Shown here: piece after piece, positions 45,889 to 61,818 of the stretch | Layout of the letters: each line of letters begins with the position of its first letter | Numbering within the stretch: the stretch's first letter is position 1 | Origin: Caulobacter sp. | GTDB taxonomy: Bacteria; Pseudomonadota; Alphaproteobacteria; Caulobacterales; Caulobacteraceae | Direction: 5' to 3' | DNA: 62,892 nucleotides | NCBI GenBank assembly: GCA_030683005.1 | Contig: JAUXMY010000011.1 | Span: 1-62,892, forward strand | The notes under the pieces: generated by a model | Databases searched by the model: none | Seen by the model: only the letters and a program-made list of their open reading frames with translations | Told to the model about the DNA's origin: nothing | Position numbers and translations under genes: made by a program

Positions 45889-46283
45889 TGTTTCTTGATG
45901 CATCTGCCATCGTGACCATGCTTGCCGATGAGGAAGAGCGGCCTACTCTTCTGGCGACGCTAGCAAGCGCGACTGATCCGATCACTTCACCGCTTGCAAC
46001 GTTCGAGACGGCGCTCGCGATCGCCCGGCGAAAGGGCCTTGAACCGGTCGCTGCTCTTGAAGCCGTCGAAGAGTTTCTCTCGGCATCCGGTGTTCGAGTC
46101 GTCGAGATTGGGCTTGCCGAGCAAAGGATAGCGTTGCTTGCGCACACCCGCTTCGGAAAGGGTCGGCATCCGGCGGCCTTGAACATGGGGGACTGCTTTG
46201 CCTACGCATGCGCCCTTGCCAACGGTCAGCCCCTTTTTTTCAAGGGTAATGACTTCTCGCAGACCGATATAGAGCGGGCCTGA
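45888..46283 (+). CDS. vapC: VapC-type PIN-domain toxin (ribonuclease)
   Basis: 131 residues. PIN-domain endoribonuclease with the acidic quartet visible: Asp4 in MFLDASAIV, Glu40 in TFETALAIARRK, Asp101 in NMGDCFAYA, and Asp119 in LFFKGNDFSQTDI. Such toxins usually cleave tRNA or rRNA and are held in check by VapB. The pair sits between the rplKA terminator and the rplJL promoter. Third-position GC is low relative to flanks. Confidence 0.88.
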   Translation: MFLDASAIVTMLADEEERPTLLATLASATDPITSPLATFETALAIARRKGLEPVAALEAVEEFLSASGVRVVEIGLAEQRIALLAHTRFGKGRHPAALNMGDCFAYACALANGQPLFFKGNDFSQTDIERA

Positions 46284-46556
46284 TCAGTTCGGCAGCGACG
46301 CGAAATCCTCGCCCGTCCGCAGCTCGGCGGCCTTGAACACCGCCGTCGGCGCGACGGCCTTCCAGTAGACGGCGTCCTCGAAGCGGGCGAGGCCGGCCCG
46401 CTCGACGCAGCGCAGGCGGCGGGCCGCCGCGATGGTCAGCAGCTGGGCGTGGCGGCCTCGCGGGGTCTGACGCGGCTGTGGCGCGACGGACCGCAGGTCG
46501 CGCATCTGCACGGCGGTCCAGGGATCGGGGCTGGTCTGGATGGGGCCCAGCAACAT
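46284..46556 (-). CDS. Hypothetical protein downstream of vapC
   Basis: 90 residues, not recognised. No signal peptide or membrane helix; weakly basic, with FEDAVYWKAVAPTAVFKAAELRTGEDFASL at the C-terminus. Stop codon directly abuts the vapC stop (convergent, no gap). The upstream region (46557-46708) has AT-rich patches and a GCCCC/GGGGC hairpin, compatible with a promoter. Coding is uncertain; GC-rich DNA opens frames by chance. Confidence 0.45.
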   Translation of the reverse strand: MLLGPIQTSPDPWTAVQMRDLRSVAPQPRQTPRGRHAQLLTIAAARRLRCVERAGLARFEDAVYWKAVAPTAVFKAAELRTGEDFASLPN

Positions 46557-46708
46557 GGGCTTGGTCTTTCCGTCAGGCGGGAAGCTGAGGCGTTCGGCCT
46601 CGCCGGTCCGGCGTGCGATCGTCGTCCGCGATCAGCCCCTTAAATGGGGCGGCCTGTGGATAGTTCCAGTGTTTCCCAATTAATTCCGTGACATGGTTGG
46701 TTAACGGT

Positions 46709-47248
46709 TCAGGCCGGCGGCTGCGCCACCCGCCGGATCATGGTCGTGTCGTAGCCCAGGGCGGCGGCCCGCGCGATGTGAGCCTCGATCGCCGCCTCGC
46801 CCGGCGCCGGATCGCGGCTGAGGATCCACAGAAACTTGCCCGACGGCTCGCCGACAATGGCCCAGCTGTAGTCCTCGGCCCGGTCCAGCACCCAGTAGTC
46901 GCCGAAGAACGGGCCGAAGAAGCTAACCTTCAGCTTGGCCCCTTCGCTGCCTTCGACCACCTTGGCCCGGCCATTCGCCACCTTCGCCTCGCCTCGGGGC
47001 GCGCCGTCGCGGCAGGTGTTGAGCACGCCGATCATGCCGTCCGGACGCTGGCTGTATTCCGCCGTCACGCCCTCGCAGCCGCGCTCGAAACGGTTCTCGT
47101 AGCGGGCCAGCTCGTACCAGCGGCCGAGGTACCGCTCCAGGTCGACCGGCTTGGCCGGTTGCGGCACGGCGGCGTTGCCGCTCGGCCCCGAGGAACAGCC
47201 GGCCAGCGCCAGGGCGAGGATCAGGACGACGGCGCGGAGACTGGACAT
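46709..47248 (-). CDS. blc: Lipocalin family outer-membrane lipoprotein (Blc-like)
   Basis: 179 residues. Signal peptide with lipobox LAGC (Cys18), so it is lipid-anchored; Blc proteins sit in the outer membrane and bind lysophospholipids or fatty acids. Lipocalin motif 1 is YLGRWYELARYENRFERGCEGVTAEY (residues 40-65), with DYWVLDRAEDYSWAIVGEP and WILSRDP later. Length and motifs agree with bacterial Blc. Confidence 0.92.
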   Translation of the reverse strand: MSSLRAVVLILALALAGCSSGPSGNAAVPQPAKPVDLERYLGRWYELARYENRFERGCEGVTAEYSQRPDGMIGVLNTCRDGAPRGEAKVANGRAKVVEGSEGAKLKVSFFGPFFGDYWVLDRAEDYSWAIVGEPSGKFLWILSRDPAPGEAAIEAHIARAAALGYDTTMIRRVAQPPA

Positions 47249-47322
47249 GGAGGTGGATCCCGGATGGCGAAGACATCAGCCCTACGCCAAGCGCCGGCCG
47301 GCGGATCAGTTCCGGCCCCCGC

Positions 47323-47351
47323 TTGAGTTTTCCTGCGCCTTGATCTATACG
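47323..47351 (+). promoter_or_regulatory. Promoter of rplJ-rplL
   Basis: TTGAGT (47323-47328), exactly 17 bp, then TATACG (47346-47351). The predicted start near 47358 gives a leader of about 265 nt. It is needed because a terminator and three unrelated genes separate rplKA from rplJL. Confidence 0.6.
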
Positions 47352-47622
47352 CGCGCTCTTCCAGCGAACGGGCTCGCCCGCCGCTGGTCCTGTCCGAGAG
47401 CTACGCGACGTCGGGGTCACCTGCGTCGTAACAGAAGGGGAGCCCCCCTTCAGCGTAGGGAGACGGGGAAACGAGACGCCGCATCACCGCACAAGCTGCG
47501 GGCGCGGCCGATGCTTTCCTTGGGACAGGTCTACCGTCACCCGCCTTCGGGAGCGATCCCGCGCGCGGGCGGCATGCTTTCGGCGTCCGGATGGTCCGGG
47601 CGTCGTGAACCAGGAGACCGCA
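47352..47622 (+). promoter_or_regulatory. rplJ leader region
   Basis: About 270 bp with no credible gene between the promoter and rplJ. GC-rich with several potential hairpins (for example around 47370-47400 and 47520-47580). In other bacteria the rplJ leader binds the L10-L7/L12 complex for autoregulation; that function is inferred from position and length, and I did not identify the exact binding element. Confidence 0.4.
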
Positions 47623-48138
47623 ATGAACCGCGCACAAAAAGCGGAATCGATCGAGACGCTCAAGGGCGTCTTCGCCGATGCCGGCGCCGTGGTCGTGACC
47701 CACTACATGGGTCTGACCGTTGCGGAAATGACCGACCTTCGACTCCGCCTCCGCAAGGAAGGCGCGTCGATCAAGGTGGTGAAGAACACTCTGGCCCAGA
47801 AGGCTCTTGGTGGTTCGCTGGGTGAGGCGGGCGACGCCCTCTTCACCGGCCCCGTCGCCATCGCCTACGGCCCGGATCCCGTCTCCGCCGCCAAGGTCGC
47901 CGCCCAGTTCGCCAAGGAGAACGACAAGTTCACCCTCGTTGGCGGCATCATGGGCAAGGACGTTCTCGACCAGAACGCGGTGAAGGCTCTCGCCACGCTG
48001 CCGTCGCTGGACGAACTCCGCGGCAAGCTTATCGGCCTTCTGCAGGCTCCCGCGACCAAGGTCGCCGGCGTCATTCAGGCTCCGGCCGCCCAGCTGGCCC
48101 GCGTCTTCAACGCTTACGCCACGAAGGAAGCGGCCTAG
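47623..48138 (+). CDS. rplJ: 50S ribosomal protein L10
   Basis: 171 residues from ATG 47623 (GGAG 6 bp upstream); an in-frame GTG at 47605 would add six residues. N-terminal domain (HYMGLTVAEMTDLRLRLRKEGASIKVVKNTLAQKAL pattern, about 26-61) binds 23S rRNA, and the C-terminal helix (about 140-171) holds L7/L12 dimers. rplL follows after 48 bp. Confidence 0.97.
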   Translation: MNRAQKAESIETLKGVFADAGAVVVTHYMGLTVAEMTDLRLRLRKEGASIKVVKNTLAQKALGGSLGEAGDALFTGPVAIAYGPDPVSAAKVAAQFAKENDKFTLVGGIMGKDVLDQNAVKALATLPSLDELRGKLIGLLQAPATKVAGVIQAPAAQLARVFNAYATKEAA

Positions 48139-48186
48139 TCCCGGTCATCTCCGCCTACCTCCCAACTCCCCAAGGAAAATCGAACC

Positions 48187-48570
48187 ATGTCGAAGCTCGA
48201 AAAGATCGTTGAGGACCTGTCCTCCCTGACCGTCCTGGAAGCCGCTGAGCTCTCCAAGCTGCTGGAAGAAAAGTGGGGCGTCTCCGCCGCCGCTCCGGTC
48301 GCCGTCGCCGCTGCCGGCGGCGCCGCCGCTGCCCCGGCTGAAGCCGCCGAAGAGCAAACCGAGTTCACCGTTGTTCTGACCGCCGGTGGCGACAAGAAGA
48401 TCAACGTGATCAAGGAAGTTCGCGGCGTCCGTCCGGACCTCGGCCTGAAGGAAGCCAAGGACCTGGTCGAAGGCGCTCCGCAGAACGTCGTCGAAAACGT
48501 GTCCAAGCAACAGGCCGACGAAGTCGCCAAGAAGCTGACCGAAGCCGGCGCGACCGTCCAGATCAAGTAG
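48187..48570 (+). CDS. rplL: 50S ribosomal protein L7/L12
   Basis: 127 residues. N-terminal dimerisation helix ([26 protein letters not shown]), Ala-rich hinge (about 35-58), and C-terminal globular domain with the conserved [10 protein letters not shown] and [13 protein letters not shown] segments that recruit translation GTPases. Stop TAG, followed by a strong terminator. Unlike the commonest layout, rpoB does not follow directly. Confidence 0.98.
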   Translation: MSKLEKIVEDLSSLTVLEAAELSKLLEEKWGVSAAAPVAVAAAGGAAAAPAEAAEEQTEFTVVLTAGGDKKINVIKEVRGVRPDLGLKEAKDLVEGAPQNVVENVSKQQADEVAKKLTEAGATVQIK

Positions 48571-48643
48571 CTCGCGTCCGGGCTATGCCCGGAAACGAAC
48601 TGTCCCGGCCTTTGCGCCGGGATCAGGACCAGCACCACGATCT

Positions 48644-48676
48644 CGGGCCCGGGGGGAAACCTCCGGGCCCGTTGTC
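48644..48676 (+). terminator. Rho-independent terminator of rplJ-rplL
   Basis: Stem CGGGCCCGG (48644-48652) with CCGGGCCCG (48663-48671), followed by TTGTCGTTG. It separates rplL from the convergent peptidase gene and stops read-through toward rpoB. Confidence 0.65.
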
Positions 48677-48704
48677 GTTGGGCCTGGGTCAGCGCGGGCG
48701 TCCC

Positions 48705-48727
48705 CCTTCCTCCTCGATGGAGGAAGG
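48705..48727. repeat. Family C palindrome, solo copy
   Basis: Perfect 9-bp palindrome CCTTCCTCC / GGAGGAAGG with a TCGAT centre, the same unit that bounds the element inside imuB (34137-34286). Located between the rplL terminator and the peptidase stop codon. Confidence 0.7.
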
Positions 48728-48742
48728 CCTGTCGGGGGCGGG

Positions 48743-50665
48743 CTACTTCTTCCGCGCCGACAGGATGTCGCCCAGCCGGTCCGGGGTTCCCGGGATGCGT
48801 TCGAGCCGCGGGTAGCGCAGGCCGCCGGACCAGTCGAGTTTCACGACCCGGTACTTCTCGTTCGCCTTGACGATCAACTCGATGGGTTCGCCCCTGGCCG
48901 AGGCCCCGACGACGTCCTTCAGGCGTTCGGCGCTGTAGCTCTCGCCGTTGACCGCGATGATCTGGTTGCTGACCGTCAGGCCGGCCTTGAAGGCGGGCCC
49001 CTCCCACTGGACGGCGGTGATCGTCCCGGTCGCATTCAGCGAAAGGCCGATCGACCAGGTCAGGTCCGTGCGCTTGCCCAGCGTATCGGAGCCTTTCTGG
49101 TAAGCGCTCTGGGTGTCGTCCCAGACGAGGCGATAGCCGCCGCGCTGGAAGCCGTCGAGCGGCGCGGCCTCGGCGCTGGCCAGCCGGGCGTTCAGGAAGC
49201 CGGCCCAGTCGTGGGCCACGACGCCGTTCAGCGCCGCGACCAACTCGTCGAAGTCATAGACCTTCGGCGTGTAGTCGCCCTCCACGCCGCCGAAGAAGAC
49301 GCGGGCGAAGTCATCCAGCGACTTCTTCCCGGCGGTCTTCTCACGAATCAGGGTGTCGGCGTCCAGCCAGACCAGCAGGCCCTCGGAATAGTAGTCCTCG
49401 TTGCGCTGCCAGCTGAGCCAGCCCTTCGGCTTGCGGGCGCTGATGACCGGATCGAGGGTGGTGTCCGTCGTGTCCCGCCACCGTCGGCCGACGCGGCTCT
49501 GGTAGGCGGCGGCGACCTCGGCCAGGGCGCTGAGGGCGTCCTGCTTGCTCCACAGGCCGGCGCGGGCCGACAGCATGTAACCCCAGTACTGGGTCTGGCC
49601 TTCGTAGACCCAGAGCAGGCTGCCCCGCATCGGTGTGGCGTAGTCGGGCGTCCACATGTCGGCCGGGCGGCGGAACTTGCCATTCCATGTGTGGGTGTAC
49701 TCATGCGGCAGCAGGCTGCGCTGCGAGGCCATCCGGCTCCAGCCGGTGAAGTATTCCGGGTTTCGGCTGTTCTCCGACGAGCGGTGGTGCTCCAGCCCGA
49801 TGCCGCCCATGCGATCAGTCAGGGCCAGCAGGAAGTCGTAGCGGTCGAACGGGCGAGGACCGAACAGCCGGTCGGCCTGGACGACCAGATTGCGGTGAAG
49901 CCTGACCTGCTCGGCACTGGCCTCCAGCTGCTCAGGGCGGTCGGCGACGATGTTCAGCACAATCGGCGAGCGGCCGCCGGGGTCGAGGTCGAACTGCCGG
50001 AAGTGCCGGCCGGCAAACATCGGCGAGTCGACCAGGGTCTCGAAGCTGACCGGCTTGAAGGTCGTCTTGCCGCCGCTCTGGCCGGCGACGTCCAGCGCCA
50101 CGCCGAACCTCCAGCCTTCCGGCAGGATTACCGAGGCCTCGACCGGGATGCGGCGGGTGTACCAGCCGGCCGGATAGAAGGCGGTCGAGTTCCACTGCAG
50201 GTTCAGCATCTCCTGGGTGACCACGACCCGGCCCTGATCCGGCGCTGTGGCCGACAGGAACTCGAACGACAGGTCCAGCGCCCTGGCGCCTTCCGGAACA
50301 TCGACATGCAGGGCGAAGACCTCGACCGGGTCGCGCACCCACTTCACCGGCTTGCCGCCGGCTGTGATCACCAGACCGGAGACCTTCTCCAGCTGCCCGC
50401 GCGGGGCGTGGGCGCCCGGCAGCCACTCCGGATAGAGCAGCACCATCGGCCCGGCCTTCGCCACCGGGATGGTCTGTTTCACCCGGAAGATGCGGCGGTC
50501 CAGGTCCCTGGCGTCGACACTCAGCGTCATGGTCCCGGGAAAGGCCACGTCCCGGGCTTCCGGAATGGCCGGCGGCATCGGCGACGGGCGCGGGCCGGGA
50601 CTGTCCTGGGCGATGGCCGGGGTGGCGAGCAGGAGGGTCAGGGCGAGGAGGAGTCTGGTGAGCAA
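48743..50665 (-). CDS. M61-family metallopeptidase with C-terminal PDZ domain, exported
   Basis: 640 residues. Signal peptide (about 1-19, cleavage near AIA), an N-terminal beta domain, then the thermolysin-like catalytic domain with zinc motif HEYTHTWNGK (His321, Glu322, His325) and third-ligand Glu355 in YEGQTQYWG. A PDZ domain occupies about 530-605. M61 members are glycyl-type aminopeptidases acting in the periplasm. Its gene is antisense to the surrounding rplJL-rpoBC block and physically separates rplL from rpoB. Confidence 0.92.
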   Translation of the reverse strand: MLTRLLLALTLLLATPAIAQDSPGPRPSPMPPAIPEARDVAFPGTMTLSVDARDLDRRIFRVKQTIPVAKAGPMVLLYPEWLPGAHAPRGQLEKVSGLVITAGGKPVKWVRDPVEVFALHVDVPEGARALDLSFEFLSATAPDQGRVVVTQEMLNLQWNSTAFYPAGWYTRRIPVEASVILPEGWRFGVALDVAGQSGGKTTFKPVSFETLVDSPMFAGRHFRQFDLDPGGRSPIVLNIVADRPEQLEASAEQVRLHRNLVVQADRLFGPRPFDRYDFLLALTDRMGGIGLEHHRSSENSRNPEYFTGWSRMASQRSLLPHEYTHTWNGKFRRPADMWTPDYATPMRGSLLWVYEGQTQYWGYMLSARAGLWSKQDALSALAEVAAAYQSRVGRRWRDTTDTTLDPVISARKPKGWLSWQRNEDYYSEGLLVWLDADTLIREKTAGKKSLDDFARVFFGGVEGDYTPKVYDFDELVAALNGVVAHDWAGFLNARLASAEAAPLDGFQRGGYRLVWDDTQSAYQKGSDTLGKRTDLTWSIGLSLNATGTITAVQWEGPAFKAGLTVSNQIIAVNGESYSAERLKDVVGASARGEPIELIVKANEKYRVVKLDWSGGLRYPRLERIPGTPDRLGDILSARKK

Positions 50666-50771
50666 GACGGTCGGCCTTCAGCTGCCGGAGGACAGTCTGC
50701 ATTTAGAGCGGCAGGCGACCGGGGCGACAAGAGCGGCGGAACCGGTTTCGAAAGACCCGCGTTAGGACCGG

Positions 50772-50930
50772 ATGCTCAAGCTCGCAGGCGTCCTCCTCGT
50801 TGTCATGATCATCGCCGGAATCCTCGGATTCGTCGTCGACGTGGCCGGTGCTCTGGCCAAGATCGCCTTCTTCATCTGCCTGATCGGCCTGGCCGTCACC
50901 CTGGCCATGAAGTTCCTGCGCAAGACCTGA
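50772..50930 (+). CDS. DUF1328-like small membrane protein
   Basis: 52 residues with two hydrophobic segments (about 3-21 and 25-46) and a basic end MKFLRKT. The pattern AGILGFVVDVAGALAKIAFFICLIGL resembles DUF1328/UPF0391 small membrane proteins, but the N-terminus is atypical. AGGA lies 5-6 bp before the ATG. Divergent from the M61 gene and upstream of the rpoB leader. Confidence 0.65.
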   Translation: MLKLAGVLLVVMIIAGILGFVVDVAGALAKIAFFICLIGLAVTLAMKFLRKT

Positions 50931-51228
50931 GACGCCCGCTGTCGGAGGGTCCGTGACGCTGCGTGACGAAAGTCAAGCGGCGCCTCTTCCCTTATCCACG
51001 GCTTTCCCCTATATCCGCTCCCTCGCGGAAAATCCGATCAACTGAGACGCGACTTTCCGCGCGCGTGCCCGACAGCCCGGTCAATGCCCTCCGACCGGTG
51101 CGATGGGGCGCCCCTGACACGCCAGGGGCAAGGTCTTGCGTCCGCTTCCGGCACCGCCGGAAGAGCCGAGGGTGGACGCGACAAGACACATTTACGCGCG
51201 GAGTCCCTCCGCGCACGCAGGGAAAAAG

Positions 51229-55296
<4,068 letters not shown>

Positions 55297-55306
55297 CGGT
55301 TCTTTT

Positions 55307-55333
55307 CCCCTCTCCCGCCCGGCGGGGGAGGGG
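55307..55333. repeat. Palindrome between rpoB and rpoC
   Basis: Thirteen-base arms, CCCCTCTCCCGCC and GGCGGGGGAGGGG, pair with a single G-T mismatch around a one-base centre. It resembles the outer arms of the family A and B repeats. It may be an intercistronic processing or stability element of the rpoBC mRNA. Confidence 0.6.
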
Positions 55334-55393
55334 CGATCGCCAGCCTCTCCATCCAGACATTTTCGGGGGTCACCCCGCACTGAAGGAACCAAG

Positions 55394-59578
<4,185 letters not shown>

Positions 59579-59604
59579 GGCTGGTCGGCTGATCCAGAGA
59601 CAGG

Positions 59605-59639
59605 ACGGCCCGGGAGCAATCCCGGGCCGTTTTCTGTTT
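59605..59639 (+). terminator. Rho-independent terminator of rpoBC
   Basis: A perfect 10-bp stem ACGGCCCGGG / CCCGGGCCGT with a 6-base loop, followed by TTTCTGTTT. It lies 27 bp after the rpoC stop codon. Confidence 0.9.
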
Positions 59640-59679
59640 CGGGCTTCCGGAGGTCCTCCGCCGAAGCGACAGGCGTGCC

Positions 59680-60342
59680 TTACGGTTTGTCCAGGCCGGT
59701 GATCACGCCCGGCGCGGCCTTCGGATCGATCCCCACCGGCACGGGCGCCTCGCGCCACGCACGGTCGCGGGCCTTGCCGGCGGCCCGGGCGTCGAAGCCG
59801 TCACGCTTGCGACGGTCCATCGGCGCGGGAATGAAGGCCGCGTCCCTGGCTCCGGCGCCCAGCTTTTCGTCGCAGCCGTCGATCTCGCGGCGATTCAGCC
59901 CGACCGCCGTGCGGTTGGCGCAGCCGACCGTGGAGCCGCGCAGTGCGCCGCGCAGGTCCCCGTCCGGCTGACCCGCGCCCTGGCCGCTGACGGCCCCGCC
60001 GGAGCCGGCGCCGGCCTTCGGGGCGGGTGCGGGCGCTGCGGGGGCGGGGACGGGCGCCATGGGCAGGGGCGGGGCGGCGGAGGGCGCGGGGACGGCGACG
60101 GCGCGGGGACGCACCGGCGAGGCCCGGGGCGCCGTCGAGGCGGGGACGTCGGTCCGCGGCGCACGAGGCGGCGGGGGCGGCCGGAACAGGTCGACGACCA
60201 TCACCTGCTCTTCGTCGACCTCCGGACGTTCGTGCGGCCGGGGAACGTTCAGGCCGATGAGGGCCAGCACCAGGCCGTGCCCCGCGGCGGAGGCCACGAG
60301 GATCGCGGCCTTCAGGACCCGTTCCCGTCGGACGGCGGACAA
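59680..60342 (-). CDS. Proline/alanine-rich TonB-like hypothetical protein
   Basis: 220 residues. One N-terminal membrane helix (about 11-31, RVLKAAILVASAAGHGLVLALIGLNV), then VDEEQVMVVDLFRPPPPPRAP and a long Pro/Ala spacer (about 55-115) that would cross the periplasm. A C-terminal basic region with two Cys (GCANRTAVG, DGCDEK) follows. This is the layout of an energy-transducing TonB-like protein but without the typical TonB C-terminal domain, so function is unknown. Its gene is antisense between rpoC and rpsL. Confidence 0.7.
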   Translation of the reverse strand: MSAVRRERVLKAAILVASAAGHGLVLALIGLNVPRPHERPEVDEEQVMVVDLFRPPPPPRAPRTDVPASTAPRASPVRPRAVAVPAPSAAPPLPMAPVPAPAAPAPAPKAGAGSGGAVSGQGAGQPDGDLRGALRGSTVGCANRTAVGLNRREIDGCDEKLGAGARDAAFIPAPMDRRKRDGFDARAAGKARDRAWREAPVPVGIDPKAAPGVITGLDKP

Positions 60343-60515
60343 GACGTACGGGCTCCCCTCGTTAAGGCCTCAGGCTTTCCCGGCCGGGCGGCGAAAACGT
60401 GTCCAAGGTTCGTTCACTCCGGGGCTGGCGAAGTCTCCGGGGACGATTCGCGCCGGGGCTGGAAGAAGAAGGGGCGCTTCGACACGTCGCATCTTCGACT
60501 GACCGGCGGTTTGTG

Positions 60516-60564
60516 GAATCGGCCGCGAGTCGAGGGCGAGTCCACGCAGAGTCGACCCCGAGTC
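60516..60564. repeat. Five GANTC sites at exact 11-bp spacing
   Basis: GAATC at 60516, then GAGTC at 60527, 60538, 60549 and 60560: five 5-bp motifs, each 11 bp after the previous one. The intervening 6 bp are degenerate (a GA-rich second position in most units). GANTC is the CcrM methylation target in Caulobacterales. The array ends 75 bp before the -35 of the rpsL promoter. Confidence 0.8.
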
Positions 60565-60639
60565 GATCCCGCGGCCGCGGCGGTGAAGGGCAAGGCGATC
60601 CCCAGGGCGCGGCAGTTTGCGCCAAGGCTTTCCAAAGCC

Positions 60640-60668
60640 TTGACCTTGCACGCCCCGGCGAGTATCTA
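60640..60668 (+). promoter_or_regulatory. Promoter of the rpsL-rpsG-fusA operon
   Basis: TTGACC (60640-60645), exactly 17 bp, TATCTA (60663-60668). A close match to housekeeping sigma consensus, and the best promoter in the window. Predicted start near 60675, giving a leader of about 205 nt to rpsL. Confidence 0.75.
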
Positions 60669-60879
60669 GCGCGCCTCTTTCGGGGGCCGGGTTTGCGCCC
60701 GTCGCCCGTTGAAGCTGAAGTCCCTGTCGAGGGCGATCAGGCCCGCCGGAACGCAGATTGACGCGCGCCGGCGAGTTTTCGCGTTCCGACCGGGCGTTCA
60801 GAGCCGGAAAGTACTTTCATCAGGACCCCCGAGGCGCTTCGGCCGAAAGGCACACGCCTCCACGAGCAAAAAAGAGATA

Positions 60880-61251
60880 ATGCCTACAGTCAACCAGCTC
60901 ATCCGCAAACCGCGCCAGCCCAAGCCGGCCCGGAACAAGGTGCCCGCCCTGAAGGGCTGCCCGCAACGTCGTGGCGTCTGCACCCGCGTGTACACGACGA
61001 CCCCGAAGAAGCCGAACTCGGCGCTTCGTAAGGTCGCCAAGGTCCGCCTGACCACCGGCATCGAAGCCGTGTGCTACATCCCCGGCGAAGGTCACAACCT
61101 GCAGGAGCACTCGGTGGTGCTCATCCGCGGCGGCCGCGTCAAGGATTTGCCCGGCGTCCGCTACCACATCCTGCGCGGCGTCCTCGACACCCAGGGTGTC
61201 AAGGATCGTAAGCAGCGTCGTTCGCTCTACGGCGCCAAGCGTCCGAAGTAA
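60880..61251 (+). CDS. rpsL: 30S ribosomal protein S12
   Basis: 123 residues from ATG 60880; the longer frame from 60709 runs through the leader and is not used. Highly conserved: [12 protein letters not shown] at the start, [17 protein letters not shown] (about 40-56, with the Lys at the streptomycin-sensitive position) and [14 protein letters not shown] (about 86-99, with the second streptomycin-site Lys and Pro). First gene of the str operon; rpsG follows after 11 bp. Confidence 0.98.
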   Translation: MPTVNQLIRKPRQPKPARNKVPALKGCPQRRGVCTRVYTTTPKKPNSALRKVAKVRLTTGIEAVCYIPGEGHNLQEHSVVLIRGGRVKDLPGVRYHILRGVLDTQGVKDRKQRRSLYGAKRPK

Positions 61252-61262
61252 GGAAAAGAAGA

Positions 61263-61736
61263 ATGTCCCGTCGCCGTCGCGCCGAGAAGCGTCAGGTTCT
61301 GCCCGATCCGAAGTTCGGGGACCTGATCGTCACGAAATTCATGAACTACGTCATGTACGAAGGCAAAAAAGCCGTCGCCGAGAACATCATCTACGGCGCC
61401 TTCGACATCCTCGAGTCCAAGCGCAAGGACCAGGGTCCCCTGGAAACCTTCCACTCGGCCCTGGACAACGTCGCCCCGGCGATCGAAGTCCGGTCGCGCC
61501 GCGTTGGCGGCGCCACCTACCAGGTGCCCGTCGAGGTCCGTCCGGACCGCCGCCGCGCCCTGGCTATCCGCTGGCTGGTCACCGCTGCGCGCAAGCGTGG
61601 CGAGAACACCATGACCGAAAAGCTGGCCGCCGAGCTGCTGGACGCTTCGAACAACCGCGGCACCGCGGTGAAGAAGCGCGAAGACACGCACAAGATGGCT
61701 GAAGCCAACCGGGCGTTCTCGCACTACCGCTGGTAA
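61263..61736 (+). CDS. rpsG: 30S ribosomal protein S7
   Basis: 157 residues, normal length. Assembly initiator of the 30S head and, in many bacteria, autoregulator of the str operon. Motifs are [18 protein letters not shown] at the start, [22 protein letters not shown], and the C-terminal [11 protein letters not shown] 61263 has GAAAAGAAGA in front. fusA begins 82 bp after the stop. Confidence 0.98.
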   Translation: MSRRRRAEKRQVLPDPKFGDLIVTKFMNYVMYEGKKAVAENIIYGAFDILESKRKDQGPLETFHSALDNVAPAIEVRSRRVGGATYQVPVEVRPDRRRALAIRWLVTAARKRGENTMTEKLAAELLDASNNRGTAVKKREDTHKMAEANRAFSHYRW

Positions 61737-61818
61737 CACCCAGCCCGAAACCTTTTTGGGCGCGGGCGGTTCGAAAGACCCGCCCGCGCTTACATTATGC
61801 AGGCCGATAGGCGATCTC

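Larger units (their letters stand above)
60343..60879. other. Non-coding region before rpsL: GANTC array, promoter and long leader
   Basis: 537 bp without a gene I can support. Short frames here have no family match and poor codon use. It contains the five-site GANTC array (60516-60564), one more GANTC at 60445, the promoter at 60640-60668, and a leader of about 205 nt to rpsL. The stretch 60613-60640 includes the pair AAGGCTTT/AAAGCCTT just before the -35. Confidence 0.7.

Noticed and set aside
51136..51228. Alternative upstream start of rpoB
   Set aside because: The added residues are basic and unconserved; [16 protein letters not shown] at 51229 is the known alphaproteobacterial start.
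60362..60669. Several 60-145-codon frames upstream of rpsL
   Set aside because: They overlap on both strands, cross the GANTC array and the promoter, and have no family resemblance.
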